DNA from: Streptomyces puniciscabiei
Lineage (GTDB): Bacteria; Actinomycetota; Actinomycetes; Streptomycetales; Streptomycetaceae
DNA length: 64,000 nt
Reading direction: 5' to 3'
NCBI RefSeq assembly: GCF_006715785.1
Contig: NZ_VFNX01000001.1
Location: 5,684,001 to 5,748,000, forward strand
A program made the translations under genes and the position numbers. Under the pieces are notes generated by a model. It was not told where the DNA came from. It did not search any database and saw nothing but the letters and a program-made list of their open reading frames with translations. Below are positions 17,646 to 25,615 of this stretch, one piece after another. How positions within the stretch are numbered: position 1 is the first letter of the stretch; each line of letters opens with the position of its first letter.

Positions 17646-18428
17646 TCACCGTTGCCCGTGCGCGTACCGGCGCACGGCGAGCGGCAGGAACAGCGCGGTC
17701 AGGGCCAGGCTCCAGGCGAGCGCCCCGGCGACCGGGTGGGCCACCGGCCAGGCGGAGTCCGGCGGGACGGCGGCGTTGCCGAACAGGTCCCGCAGGGCGG
17801 CCGTCACCGCGCTGATCGGGTTCCACTCGGCGAGGGTGCGCAGCCGGCCCGGCAGGTGGTCCGTGGGGATGTAGGCGTTGGACAGCAGCGGCAGCACGAA
17901 GGAGGAGGCGCCGAGCTGCCCGGCCGCGTCCTCGCTGCGGGTGAGCAGCCCCAGGAAGATCCCGGCGCAGGTGCAGGCGAACCGGAAGAGCAGCAGCAGC
18001 CCCACCGCACCGGCCGCGTCGAGCACGGACCCCTCGATCCGCCAGCCCACCGCGAGCCCCACCAGCAGCAGGGGCACGGTCCCGACGCTCGTCACGACGA
18101 GGTCCGCGGCCGCCTGTCCCAGCGGGACGGCGGCCCGGCTCACCGGCATCGCGCGGAACCGGTCCGTCACGCCCCGGTGGGTGTCCGCGGCGGCCTGGAA
18201 CATGCCGGTCATCAACCCGCCCGCCGCGGTCGCGACGAGCAGCCCCGGCACCAGGAAGGACCGGTACTCGCGGCCGGGCATGGCCAGCGCGCTGCCGAAC
18301 ACATAGCCGAAGAAGAGCAGCATGTTGACCGGCATCATCTGGGTGAGGATCGCCAGCCCCGGACTGTTGCGGACCCGGCGCAGCTGCCGGCCGGTCATCG
18401 CCAGTCCGTCGTACGCCAACGCGCTCAT
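17646..18428 (-). CDS. ABC-2 type exporter permease (DrrB-like)
   Basis: A 260-residue permease with about six membrane helices and the ABC-2 loop signature (PGLLVATAAGGLMTGM and GVTDRFRAMPVSR). Its ATG at 18428 overlaps the TGA of the ATPase gene (ATGA), so the two are coupled as in daunorubicin-type DrrAB exporters. Probably forms a homodimer with two ATPase subunits to expel a lipophilic drug or metabolite. The operon is likely controlled by the divergent TetR gene and the palindromes at 19369-19428. Confidence 0.87.
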   Translation of the reverse strand: MSALAYDGLAMTGRQLRRVRNSPGLAILTQMMPVNMLLFFGYVFGSALAMPGREYRSFLVPGLLVATAAGGLMTGMFQAAADTHRGVTDRFRAMPVSRAAVPLGQAAADLVVTSVGTVPLLLVGLAVGWRIEGSVLDAAGAVGLLLLFRFACTCAGIFLGLLTRSEDAAGQLGASSFVLPLLSNAYIPTDHLPGRLRTLAEWNPISAVTAALRDLFGNAAVPPDSAWPVAHPVAGALAWSLALTALFLPLAVRRYAHGQR

Positions 18429-19393
18429 GCGACAAGCTCCTTGCTGTCGGGGGATCCCTGGCCGGACTCACCGGTGAGCCGCAGGAAGACCTCGTCGAGG
18501 GTGGGCGGGCGCAGGCTCGCGTCCAGCAGCGGCACGCCCGCCGCGTCGAGGGCGCGCACCAGGCGCGGCAGGGTGAGGGTCGGGTCGGTGCTGACGGCGC
18601 CGACGGCGTTGCGTTCGCGGTCGAACACGGGCTCGCTGCCGGTGAGTTGATCGAGCACGCCCGCCGCCCGCGCCAGTGCCTCCGGGTTCGCGACCACGGC
18701 CTCCGCGCGGGACCCGATGAGCGCCTTGAGCTCGGCGGGCGAGCCGGTGTGCGCGACCCGGCCCCGGTCCACCAGGGCGATGTCGTCCGCGAGGTGGTCC
18801 GCCTCCTCCAGGTACTGGGTGGTCAGCAGCACGGTCGTACCGTCCGCCCGCAGGTCGCGCACCGCCTGCCAGATGCGGGCGCGGCTGGCCGGGTCGAGTC
18901 CGGTGGTCGGCTCGTCGAGGAACAGCACGTCGGGGCGGCGGACGAGACTCGCCGCGAGGTCCAGCCGGCGCCGCATGCCGCCGGAGTAGGTCGAGGCCCT
19001 GCGGCCGGCGGCCTCGGTCAGCCCGAAGCGCTCCAGCAGCTCGTCCGCCCGCCCGGCCGGCCCGCGCACCCGGTGCAGCCGGGCGAACAGGCGCAGGTTC
19101 TCCCGGCCGGTGAGGTCGCCGTCGACCGAGGCGTACTGCCCGGTCACGGCGATGTGGCGGCGCACCGCGTCCGCGTCCCGGACGAGATCGTGTCCGGCGA
19201 CCCGCGCCGAGCCGGCGTCCGGCCGCAGCAGCGTGGTCAGCAGCCGTACGGCCGTCGTCTTGCCCGCGCCGTTCGGCCCGAGCAGCCCGCAGACCGACCC
19301 CTCGGCCACGGCCAGATCCAACCCGCGCAGGGCGTGCACAGCGCCGAAGCGCTTCTCCAGACCTTCACTAAGTACAGCGTACGTAGTAGCCAT
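18425..19393 (-). CDS. ABC transporter ATP-binding protein, DrrA family
   Basis: A 322-residue ATPase with Walker A GPNGAGKTT, signature STYSGGMRRRLDLA, Walker B VLFLDEPTTGLDP and switch His in LLTTQYLEEADHLADD. The C-terminal about 90 residues (from AELKALIGS) are the regulatory extension of the DrrA group. I chose ATG 19393; a second ATG at 19411 lies inside the operator region. The left operator overlaps codons 3-8, so repressor binding would block transcription near the start site. Substrate unknown; drug or secondary-metabolite efflux is the family norm. Confidence 0.9.
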   Translation of the reverse strand: MATTYAVLSEGLEKRFGAVHALRGLDLAVAEGSVCGLLGPNGAGKTTAVRLLTTLLRPDAGSARVAGHDLVRDADAVRRHIAVTGQYASVDGDLTGRENLRLFARLHRVRGPAGRADELLERFGLTEAAGRRASTYSGGMRRRLDLAASLVRRPDVLFLDEPTTGLDPASRARIWQAVRDLRADGTTVLLTTQYLEEADHLADDIALVDRGRVAHTGSPAELKALIGSRAEAVVANPEALARAAGVLDQLTGSEPVFDRERNAVGAVSTDPTLTLPRLVRALDAAGVPLLDASLRPPTLDEVFLRLTGESGQGSPDSKELVA

Positions 19394-19428
19394 GCGGCGA
19401 CCATACCGCACTACGTACGCTGTACGTA
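19369..19428. promoter_or_regulatory. Paired TetR-type operators in the ABC/TetR divergent promoter
   Basis: The right site is a 17-base palindrome TACGTAC-GCT-GTACGTA (19412-19428). The left site TAAGTAC-AGC-GTACGTA (19369-19385) is the same with one mismatch. They also form perfect 16-base inverted arms (19372-19387 and 19410-19425) spaced 22 bases apart. Position between the divergent genes fits autorepression by the TetR gene at 19457. Confidence 0.8.
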
Positions 19429-19456
19429 ACTAGGATGGTGGCCGAGGTGATGATCC

Positions 19457-20179
19457 ATGGCAGTCCGAGGGGCCGTCCCCGAGGTGATCTGGGCGCGCCC
19501 CGAGCGCACCGGCCGGGGGCCCAAGCCGGCGTACACCCGCGACGACATCGCGGCGGCCGCCGTCCGGATCGCCGACGCACGGGGGCTCGACGCGGTGTCC
19601 ATGCGGCACGTCGCGGCCGAGCTGGGCTGCGGCACGATGTCGCTGTACAACTACGTCCCCCGCAAGGAGGACCTGTACGAGCTCATGGTGGACGCGGTCA
19701 GCGCGGAGCAGGTCCCGTGGGAGCCGAGCGGGGACTGGCGGGCCGACATGCTCCGGGTGGCCCGGGAGACGCGGTCGCTGATGCACCGGCATCCCTGGGT
19801 GCCGCGGCTGATGTCCCCGGTGTACGGCGTGAGCCCGCATGCTCTGCGGTATCTGGAGCACTGCCTGGCCTGCCTGGACCCGCTGGAGGAGTCGTACGGC
19901 ACCAAGCTGGAGCTCGTCGCGATGCTGAACGGCGTGGTGACGACGTACGTCCGCAATGAGCTCGACACGGCGGAGCGGGTGCGGGCGCTGCCGTGGTCGG
20001 AGGACGAGGAGAACGCGGTCCGGGTCGCGTATCTCGGGCGGCAGGTCGCCTCCGGCGCGTATCCGAGGATGGCGGCGGCGTTCGCGGAGGACGCGGGGCC
20101 GATCGATCTGGAGGCGGTGTTCGAGCGGGCGTTGGGGCGGGTGCTCGACGGCTTCGACCCGCACCGCGGCGACCGGTGA
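19457..20179 (+). CDS. TetR/AcrR family repressor (TetR_C-type) of the ABC exporter
   Basis: A 240-residue regulator. The N-terminal helix-turn-helix runs from YTRDDIAAAAVRIADARG through AELGCGTMSLYNYVPRKEDL, then a ligand-binding domain of about 170 residues with an aromatic DRxxPW-like pattern seen in drug-sensing TetR-class repressors. The first residues are Pro/Arg-rich. It is divergent from the DrrAB-like genes with palindromes between, the classic layout for a ligand-released efflux repressor. It is coupled to the nucleotidyltransferase gene by a 4-base overlap, suggesting a shared resistance-type response. Confidence 0.88.
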   Translation: MAVRGAVPEVIWARPERTGRGPKPAYTRDDIAAAAVRIADARGLDAVSMRHVAAELGCGTMSLYNYVPRKEDLYELMVDAVSAEQVPWEPSGDWRADMLRVARETRSLMHRHPWVPRLMSPVYGVSPHALRYLEHCLACLDPLEESYGTKLELVAMLNGVVTTYVRNELDTAERVRALPWSEDEENAVRVAYLGRQVASGAYPRMAAAFAEDAGPIDLEAVFERALGRVLDGFDPHRGDR

Positions 20180-20703
20180 ACCGGGAGCGCGTGGGGCGTC
20201 AGCTCATGCTCGTCGAACAGACGCTGACGGCCGCTCGCCGCCACGGCGTCCCGCTGTGGCTGCGAGGCGGCTGGGCCATGGACTTCTTTCTGGGGGAAGT
20301 CACCCGGGACCACGGCGACATCGACTGGTTCGCCCGGGCCGAGGACGCGGCGTCGCTCGCCGGGCTGCTGGCGGGGCTCGGCCACACACCGGTCCCCGGA
20401 CCCCCGCCCGACCTCCAGCTCGACCTCGTCAAGGACGGGCTGGACAGCAGCTTCACCCTGGTGGACCGGGACGCGGCGGGACGCGTGGTCGTCGCGGGCG
20501 GGCCCTGGGCCGGAACCCCGTGGCCGGACGGGCTGTTGGATGCGGAGCCGGGCCGGATCGGAGACGTCGAGGCGCCGATCGTCAGCCCTCCGGCCCAGAT
20601 CGAGATCAAGCGCATGATGCCCGTCTGGGATCCCTCACGGCCTCGTCGTGCCAAGGACGCCGAGGACGTCGCACGGCTGGAGGCCGCCCTGAAGCTCCGC
20701 TAG
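20176..20703 (+). CDS. Aminoglycoside-2''-adenylyltransferase-like nucleotidyltransferase
   Basis: A 175-residue protein started by GTG 20176, which overlaps the TetR stop (GTGA). LRGGWAMDFFLGE then TRDHGDIDWFA gives the GGW, D and DxD pattern of the nucleotidyltransferase fold in the ANT(2'')/LinB-like group. Members transfer AMP to small molecules or proteins. Chromosomal Streptomyces homologues need not confer resistance. The coupling to a TetR and efflux pump makes a drug-modification role a reasonable guess but not shown. It converges on the next gene with a 4-base overlap of the ends. Confidence 0.7.
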   Translation: MNRERVGRQLMLVEQTLTAARRHGVPLWLRGGWAMDFFLGEVTRDHGDIDWFARAEDAASLAGLLAGLGHTPVPGPPPDLQLDLVKDGLDSSFTLVDRDAAGRVVVAGGPWAGTPWPDGLLDAEPGRIGDVEAPIVSPPAQIEIKRMMPVWDPSRPRRAKDAEDVARLEAALKLR

Positions 20704-21854
20704 ACCAGGGTGAACTGGCCTTCCGGGCCCTCCTCGTGATGGTCCAGGACGGAGGCGGGGCGGCGGGAGGCGTCGGGTACCGGCAGGACGCCCGCCTCCC
20801 GGAGGTCGGTCGCCGTGATCGGGGCTGCCACCTTCAACTCGGCGCGCCGGGGCCGCAGTTCGGCCAGCAGGGCCAGGACCGTGATCAGTTCCAGGAGTTC
20901 CGACGTCCAGGTCTGCGGCCAGGTGGCCGGGCGGATCGCGGCCAGGGTGCCTGGTTCGGCGGGGGTCGTGCGGGTGGTGAACCAGGACTCCAGGACCCGG
21001 ACTCCGGCCACCTCGTGGTCCCAGGCCTCCGGCGGGACGGGGGAGATGCGGCCCTCGTCGAGGTGGAGGGTCTCGTCGTCCGCGTCGTAGAGCAGAGTGC
21101 CGGGCCGGGGCGGCAGGGGCGCGCGGACGTAGGGGCGGCGGCCGCCCGGCAGCTTGGGGCGTTCACCGTCGCGGCGCATCAGCCACAGCATGCGGCGGCC
21201 CACTTCGACTCCGGCCGACCAGAGCTCGGGGTCGTCGGTGAGCGGGACGGTCAGGTCGGGGCCGGTGGCGGTCAGGATCCAGGCGAGGACGTCGACCGGA
21301 GCGGGCATCCCGCCCAGGCGGTCGCCGAGGTGGGCCGTCAGGCCCGGAGCGAGATTCGGTTCACTGCCGCCGGGGCGGCGGTACAGCGGGCGGACGCGGC
21401 CGGTGCGCAGAGTGGGCAGCAGCGAGGTCGCCAGGAGCGGGTCGGCCCCGTCCCCCGTCTCCACCGTGAAGACCTGGTGCGCGTCCGCCACCCGCCACAA
21501 CTCCGGGCGCGCGGTGTCGATCAGCCGGTGGTCCGGGATCAGCCACTGCTCGTCGAAGGGCGCCGCCAGGACGCGGACCGGCTCGGCGCAGGGTCCCTCG
21601 GCGCGGGCCAGCCGCTCGGTTCCGGTGGAATGGCCGGGGAGTTGGCCCACCGCCGAGCCGAGGGTGCGGGCCCGGGTCGGCTCGAAGAGGGCCTCGCGGT
21701 CCGGGCCCTCGGCCTTGAGCAGCGCCTCCCAGCGGGCCTTCAGCGAGCCCGGATCAGGAGCCGTCGGCCAGGCACGGCCCGGTCGCAGCGGTGCGACGGA
21801 CCACGGCATGAGGTCCGCCAGCAGCGGAGCGTCGTCGTGCGTCACGCAGGGCAT
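20700..21854 (-). CDS. Orphan protein resembling the C-terminal specificity domain of type ISP restriction-modification enzymes
   Basis: A 384-residue protein. Segments such as AAPFDEQWLIPDHRLIDTARPELW, and late GTLLYDADDETLHLDEG and EAWDHEVAGVRVLESWF, resemble the type ISP C-terminal (target-recognition) domain. There is no methyltransferase motif (NPPY or similar), no nuclease and no helicase in this gene or its neighbours, so it stands alone. Such standalone copies occur in Streptomyces, often labelled DNA methyltransferase without evidence. Function is uncertain; DNA recognition is possible. Confidence 0.6.
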   Translation of the reverse strand: MPCVTHDDAPLLADLMPWSVAPLRPGRAWPTAPDPGSLKARWEALLKAEGPDREALFEPTRARTLGSAVGQLPGHSTGTERLARAEGPCAEPVRVLAAPFDEQWLIPDHRLIDTARPELWRVADAHQVFTVETGDGADPLLATSLLPTLRTGRVRPLYRRPGGSEPNLAPGLTAHLGDRLGGMPAPVDVLAWILTATGPDLTVPLTDDPELWSAGVEVGRRMLWLMRRDGERPKLPGGRRPYVRAPLPPRPGTLLYDADDETLHLDEGRISPVPPEAWDHEVAGVRVLESWFTTRTTPAEPGTLAAIRPATWPQTWTSELLELITVLALLAELRPRRAELKVAAPITATDLREAGVLPVPDASRRPASVLDHHEEGPEGQFTLV

Positions 21855-21879
21855 GGTACGGCCTGGACCGGACCCGGTA

Positions 21880-22629
21880 TCAGGTCGCGTCCAGGGTCAC
21901 CGTGAACGAGAAACGGTCCCCCCGGTACTGGATCACCGCCACGTCCAGCACCCGTCCGTCACTGTCGTACGTCACCCCCGTGTAGTGCAGGATCGGACTC
22001 AGCAACGGAACCTGGAGCAGCCGGGCGGTCTCCGGATCGGCCAGCCTCGCCTCCACCGTGTCCGTGATGCGGCTGATGTCCGCCCCGACCACGTCCCGCA
22101 GCACCTTCGTCATCGGCCAGCGGACCAGGTCCTCCAGGTCGATGCGCGCGCCGAGTTCGGGGCGCACGTGGTTCACCGCGTGGTTGGTCGGCTCGCCGGT
22201 CTTCTCGTCGCTGCGGAGGCGGTGGTACGTCATCACCTCCGCGAGGCCGGGGAAGTACTCGGTGACACCGGCGGGCACCGGTGTCATGCCGTGGTCCAGC
22301 AGTTCCGTCGTCATCCCGGACTGCTGGGCCACGATCGCGTCGACCGAGCCCAGCAGCCGGACGGGCGCGCCCCGCCGGACGCCGGGCTCGATGAACGTGC
22401 CGCGCCGCCGGTGGCGGCTGATCAGTCCCTCGTCCTCCAGCTCCTTCAGCGCCTGCCGCATGGTGAGCACGCTCACGCCGTAGTGCTCCGCCAGCTGCTC
22501 CTCCGTGGGCAGCCGCAGCGGGTCCTCGGGGGAGCGGCCGAGTATCGAGGCGCGCAGCGACTGCGACACCTGGTACCACAGCGGCAGCTTGCGGTTCAGG
22601 ACGATCGAATCCGGAGCGAAGGAGGTCAC
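21880..22629 (-). CDS. GntR family regulator with UTRA ligand domain (HutC subfamily)
   Basis: A 249-residue regulator. The winged helix at about residues 10-85 includes LPLWYQVSQSLRASIL, LPTEEQLAEHYGVSVLTMRQAL and ISRHRRRGTFI. A UTRA domain of about 150 residues follows, ending in the beta-strand YDSDGRVLDVAVIQYRGDRF typical of HutC-like sensors. It lies 55 bases downstream of hmgA on the same strand. Inference: it controls homogentisate or tyrosine catabolism, perhaps through the palindrome upstream of hmgA. An intermediate of the pathway would be the expected ligand. Confidence 0.88.
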   Translation of the reverse strand: MTSFAPDSIVLNRKLPLWYQVSQSLRASILGRSPEDPLRLPTEEQLAEHYGVSVLTMRQALKELEDEGLISRHRRRGTFIEPGVRRGAPVRLLGSVDAIVAQQSGMTTELLDHGMTPVPAGVTEYFPGLAEVMTYHRLRSDEKTGEPTNHAVNHVRPELGARIDLEDLVRWPMTKVLRDVVGADISRITDTVEARLADPETARLLQVPLLSPILHYTGVTYDSDGRVLDVAVIQYRGDRFSFTVTLDAT

Positions 22630-22684
22630 TTGGCTATCCGTACCCGTCGATGAACGTCAGGCGCAACACAGGCGTCATGGGGGC

Positions 22685-23995
22685 TCAGCCGCGGAAATGG
22701 CGCTCGAGGCCCCGCCACACGTCGTCGTAGCGCTGCTGGAGGTGGTCCGCGCCGGCCGCGTGCGGGGTGAGGGTCACCGGCCAGCGGGTCTCGAACATGA
22801 ACGCCAGCCCGTCGTCGATCTTCTGCGGCTTCAGCTCGGCCGCGCTCGCCCTGTCGAAGGTCTCCCGGTCCGGGCCGTGTGCCGACATCATGTTGTGCAG
22901 CGAGCCGCCGCCGGGCACGAAGCCCTCCGCCTTGGCGTCGTACGCGCCCTCGACCAGGCCCATGTACTCGCTCATCACGTTCCGGTGGAAGTACGGCGGC
23001 CGGAAGGTGTCCTCGCCCACCAGCCAGCGTGGGGCGAAGACGACGAAGTCGACACCCGCCAGGCCAGGGGTGTCCGAGGGGGAGGTCAGGACCGTGAAGA
23101 TGGACGGGTCCGGGTGGTCGTAGGAGATGGTGCCGATCACATTGAAACGGCGCAGGTCATAGATGTACGGCACATGGTTGCCGTGCCAGGCGACCACATC
23201 GAGGGGGGAGTGGTCGTAGGTGGCCGTCCAGAGGTTGCCGCAGAACTTGTTCACCACCTCCACCGGGCCGGTCACGTCCTCGTACGCGGCGACCGGCGCC
23301 TGGAAGTCCCGGGCGTTGGCGAGACCGTTGGCGCCGATCGGGCCGAGGTCGGGGAGCTGGAAGGGCGCGCCGTAGTTCTCGCACACATAACCCCGGGCGG
23401 AATCGTCCATCAGCTCCACACGGAAGCGCACCCCACGGGGAATCAGCGCCACATGGGCCGGCTCCACGGCGAGCCGGCCGAACTCGGTGTGCAGCAGCAG
23501 ACCGCCGCGCTCCGGCACGATCAGCAGTTCGCCGTCGGCGTCGGAGAAGACGCGCTCCATCGAGGCGTTGGCGTGGTAGAGGTGCACGGCCATGCCGGTG
23601 CGCTGGGTGGCATCGCCGTTGCCGCCGAGCGTCCACAGGCCGGCCAGGAAGTCGGTGCCGGCCGACGGCTCGGGCAGCGGGTTCCAGCGCAGCCGGTTGG
23701 GGTCGGGCACGGTCTCGGTGAAGGGGGCCGTGCGGATCGCGCCGTTGTCGGTGCGGGTGAACACCGGGTGCGCGGCCGAGGGGCGGATGCGGTAGAGCCA
23801 GGAGCGGCGGTTGTGCGCCCGCGGCTCGGTGAACGCCGTGCCGCTCAGCTGCTCCGCGTACAGCCCGAGCGGTGCCCGCTGGGGCGAGTTGCGGCCCTCG
23901 GGCAGCGCGCCCGGCACCGCTTCCGACGAGTGTTCGTTGCCGAAACCGGTCAGGTACGACAGTCCCGCGGCGGTCTTCCGCGCGTCCCCGCTCAT
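22685..23995 (-). CDS. hmgA: Homogentisate 1,2-dioxygenase
   Basis: A 436-residue enzyme opening homogentisate to maleylacetoacetate in tyrosine and phenylalanine breakdown. [13 protein letters not shown] at the start, [18 protein letters not shown]-like [16 protein letters not shown] (His and Glu iron ligands) and [12 protein letters not shown] are diagnostic. Start ATG 23995 has AAGGGAGCGATC upstream. Full length for the family. The GntR regulator follows; the maleylacetoacetate isomerase and fumarylacetoacetase genes are not in this window. From memory the S. coelicolor equivalent is SCO1715. Confidence 0.95.
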   Translation of the reverse strand: MSGDARKTAAGLSYLTGFGNEHSSEAVPGALPEGRNSPQRAPLGLYAEQLSGTAFTEPRAHNRRSWLYRIRPSAAHPVFTRTDNGAIRTAPFTETVPDPNRLRWNPLPEPSAGTDFLAGLWTLGGNGDATQRTGMAVHLYHANASMERVFSDADGELLIVPERGGLLLHTEFGRLAVEPAHVALIPRGVRFRVELMDDSARGYVCENYGAPFQLPDLGPIGANGLANARDFQAPVAAYEDVTGPVEVVNKFCGNLWTATYDHSPLDVVAWHGNHVPYIYDLRRFNVIGTISYDHPDPSIFTVLTSPSDTPGLAGVDFVVFAPRWLVGEDTFRPPYFHRNVMSEYMGLVEGAYDAKAEGFVPGGGSLHNMMSAHGPDRETFDRASAAELKPQKIDDGLAFMFETRWPVTLTPHAAGADHLQQRYDDVWRGLERHFRG

Positions 23996-24016
23996 GATCG
24001 CTCCCTTGCGCTCCTG

Positions 24017-24040
24017 ATTCCTATGCAACACCGTAGGAAT
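24017..24040. promoter_or_regulatory. Candidate operator upstream of hmgA
   Basis: Perfect 7-base arms ATTCCTA and TAGGAAT flank a 10-base spacer, starting 22 bases upstream of the hmgA start codon and 118 bases from the divergent lipoprotein gene. Position suits repression of hmgA, possibly by the GntR protein encoded downstream. Confidence 0.5.
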
Positions 24041-24157
24041 AGGTGGACGCGGACGCAAGAGGGCCGCGCGTACTCCGCCGGAGGGACGCCGAGGGGTGGA
24101 CGGAACCAGACTTCAGGCGGATCCGGGAGGCCGGAGCGTTGTCCTAATCTCCGGAAC

Positions 24158-24832
24158 ATGCCGAGGACGCCGTGGACCCGCAGGACCCTCGCCGCGCTCG
24201 CGGCGGGCGTCCTGCTGCCGCTCGGCGTGGCGGCCTGCTCGAGCGGGCACGCCCACGGCGGCACGGTCGCGTCCTCGCCGGTCGGCAAGGTCCTGGACGA
24301 CACCGACGGGACCGGCCGGCATCTGCGGGAGGTCGGCAGGAAGGACGCGCCGCAGGTCGCGGTCGAGGTGACCCCGGACTCCGGCGGCGGCTGGGACGTC
24401 CGGCTGACGTTCCACCGCTTCCGCTGCTCCGTGCCCGGTGCGCGGCCCACGGCGGTCGGCGGGCGCGGGCTCGTGTACCTCTTCGTCGACGGCCGCCGGA
24501 TCACCCCGCTGCGTTCCCGCGAGTACCACCTGCCCGACGGTCTCGTCCGGCACGGCACCCACCACGTCACCGCCCGCCTGTACGCCGACGACGGCACCGT
24601 GTGGGCCGTGCACGGCAAGCCCGTGCAGAGCACCGCCGACATCACGGTGTCCGGCGTGGACACGGCGTCGGCGAAGCCCTCGGCCCACGCGGGCGCGGCG
24701 TCGGTGCAGCCCTCGGCGTCGGTGCAGCCCTCGGCCCACGCGGGTACGGCGTCGGCGAAGCCTCCCACCGGCGCGGGCACGGCGTCGGTGAAGCCTCCCA
24801 CCGGCGCGGCGACCCCGACCGCCGGGGAATGA
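24158..24832 (+). CDS. Lipoprotein with Ala/Ser/Pro repeat tail
   Basis: A 224-residue exported protein. Twin-arginine-like MPRTPWTRR, a hydrophobic segment and lipobox GVAAC put the lipidated Cys near residue 27. The folded part (about 35-165) ends with beta-rich VYLFVDGRRITPL and HHVTARLYADDGTVWAV, resembling small immunoglobulin-like or copper-resistance-type secreted domains, but I cannot name the family. The last 55 residues are imperfect repeats around KPSAHAG and KPPTGAGTAS. It is divergent from hmgA and followed by a TetR gene 64 bases away. Confidence 0.75.
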   Translation: MPRTPWTRRTLAALAAGVLLPLGVAACSSGHAHGGTVASSPVGKVLDDTDGTGRHLREVGRKDAPQVAVEVTPDSGGGWDVRLTFHRFRCSVPGARPTAVGGRGLVYLFVDGRRITPLRSREYHLPDGLVRHGTHHVTARLYADDGTVWAVHGKPVQSTADITVSGVDTASAKPSAHAGAASVQPSASVQPSAHAGTASAKPPTGAGTASVKPPTGAATPTAGE

Positions 24833-24896
24833 GTGCATCAGCCACTCTTCTTCGTACAGGAGGGCGAGGTTCACCCCGCCCCGGCGGAGAGGCATC

Positions 24897-25514
24897 ATGA
24901 AGCCCGTGCCCCACGCGACATCGCTCCGCCGCGCGCCCGTCCAGCGGCGCAGCGCCGAACGCCTGACCAGGATCCTCGACGCCTGCGCCGAACTCCTCGA
25001 CGAGGTCGGCTACGACGACCTGAGCACCCGCGCCGTCGCCCTGCGCGCCGGCGTGCCCATCGGCTCCGTCTACCGGTTCTTCGGCAACAAGCGGCAGATG
25101 GCCGACGCCCTCGCCCAGCGCAATCTGGAGCGGTACACCGAGCGCGTCACCGAGCGGCTGAGGAAGGCGGACAAGGGCGACTGGCGGGCCGCGATGGACG
25201 CGGTCCTGGACGAGTACCTGGCCATGAAGCGCACCGCACCCGGCTTCTCCCTGGTCGACTTCGGCAACCAGATACCCGTCGGCGCCCGGCACGCCGAGCC
25301 CAACACGCGCGTCGCCGACCGCCTCACCGACCTGCTCTCCGGCTACCTCGGCCGGACCCCCGACGAGGACCTGCGCCGGGTCTTCCTGGTCGCCGTGGAG
25401 AGCGCGGACACCCTCGTCCAGCTGGCCTTCCGGACGGACCCGCACGGCGACGAGGCGATCATCACCGAGACCCGGGAGCTGCTGCGCGCGTATCTGGGGC
25501 GCGTGCTCGACTGA
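24897..25514 (+). CDS. TetR family transcriptional regulator
   Basis: A 205-residue regulator. The N-terminal HTH is RLTRILDACAELLDEVGYDDLSTR with VPIGSVYRFFGNKRQMADAL as recognition region. The C-terminal domain resembles TetR_C_17-like families, with DEYLAMKRTAPGF and GNQIP. GGAGAGG precedes ATG 24897. The only palindrome nearby (25542-25559) lies between this gene and the molybdopterin oxidoreductase, so that enzyme gene is the most likely target. Ligand not predictable. Confidence 0.87.
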   Translation: MKPVPHATSLRRAPVQRRSAERLTRILDACAELLDEVGYDDLSTRAVALRAGVPIGSVYRFFGNKRQMADALAQRNLERYTERVTERLRKADKGDWRAAMDAVLDEYLAMKRTAPGFSLVDFGNQIPVGARHAEPNTRVADRLTDLLSGYLGRTPDEDLRRVFLVAVESADTLVQLAFRTDPHGDEAIITETRELLRAYLGRVLD

Positions 25515-25541
25515 CGATCACCGGAGACACCTCCCCTCCGT

Positions 25542-25559
25542 GCATACCGGTCGGTATGC
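25542..25559. promoter_or_regulatory. Perfect 18-bp TetR-type palindrome
   Basis: GCATACCG-GT-CGGTATGC, perfect 8-base arms around two bases, lies 28 bases after the TetR stop and 57 bases before the oxidoreductase start. Its half-site TACCG/CGGTA equals that of the 57.3-kb operator but with the arms 4 bases closer. Confidence 0.7.
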
Positions 25560-25615
25560 TCACCTCGAGCCGCCACGCGCTCACCCGGCACCGCCGCCGA
25601 CCCCCGGGAGGACCC

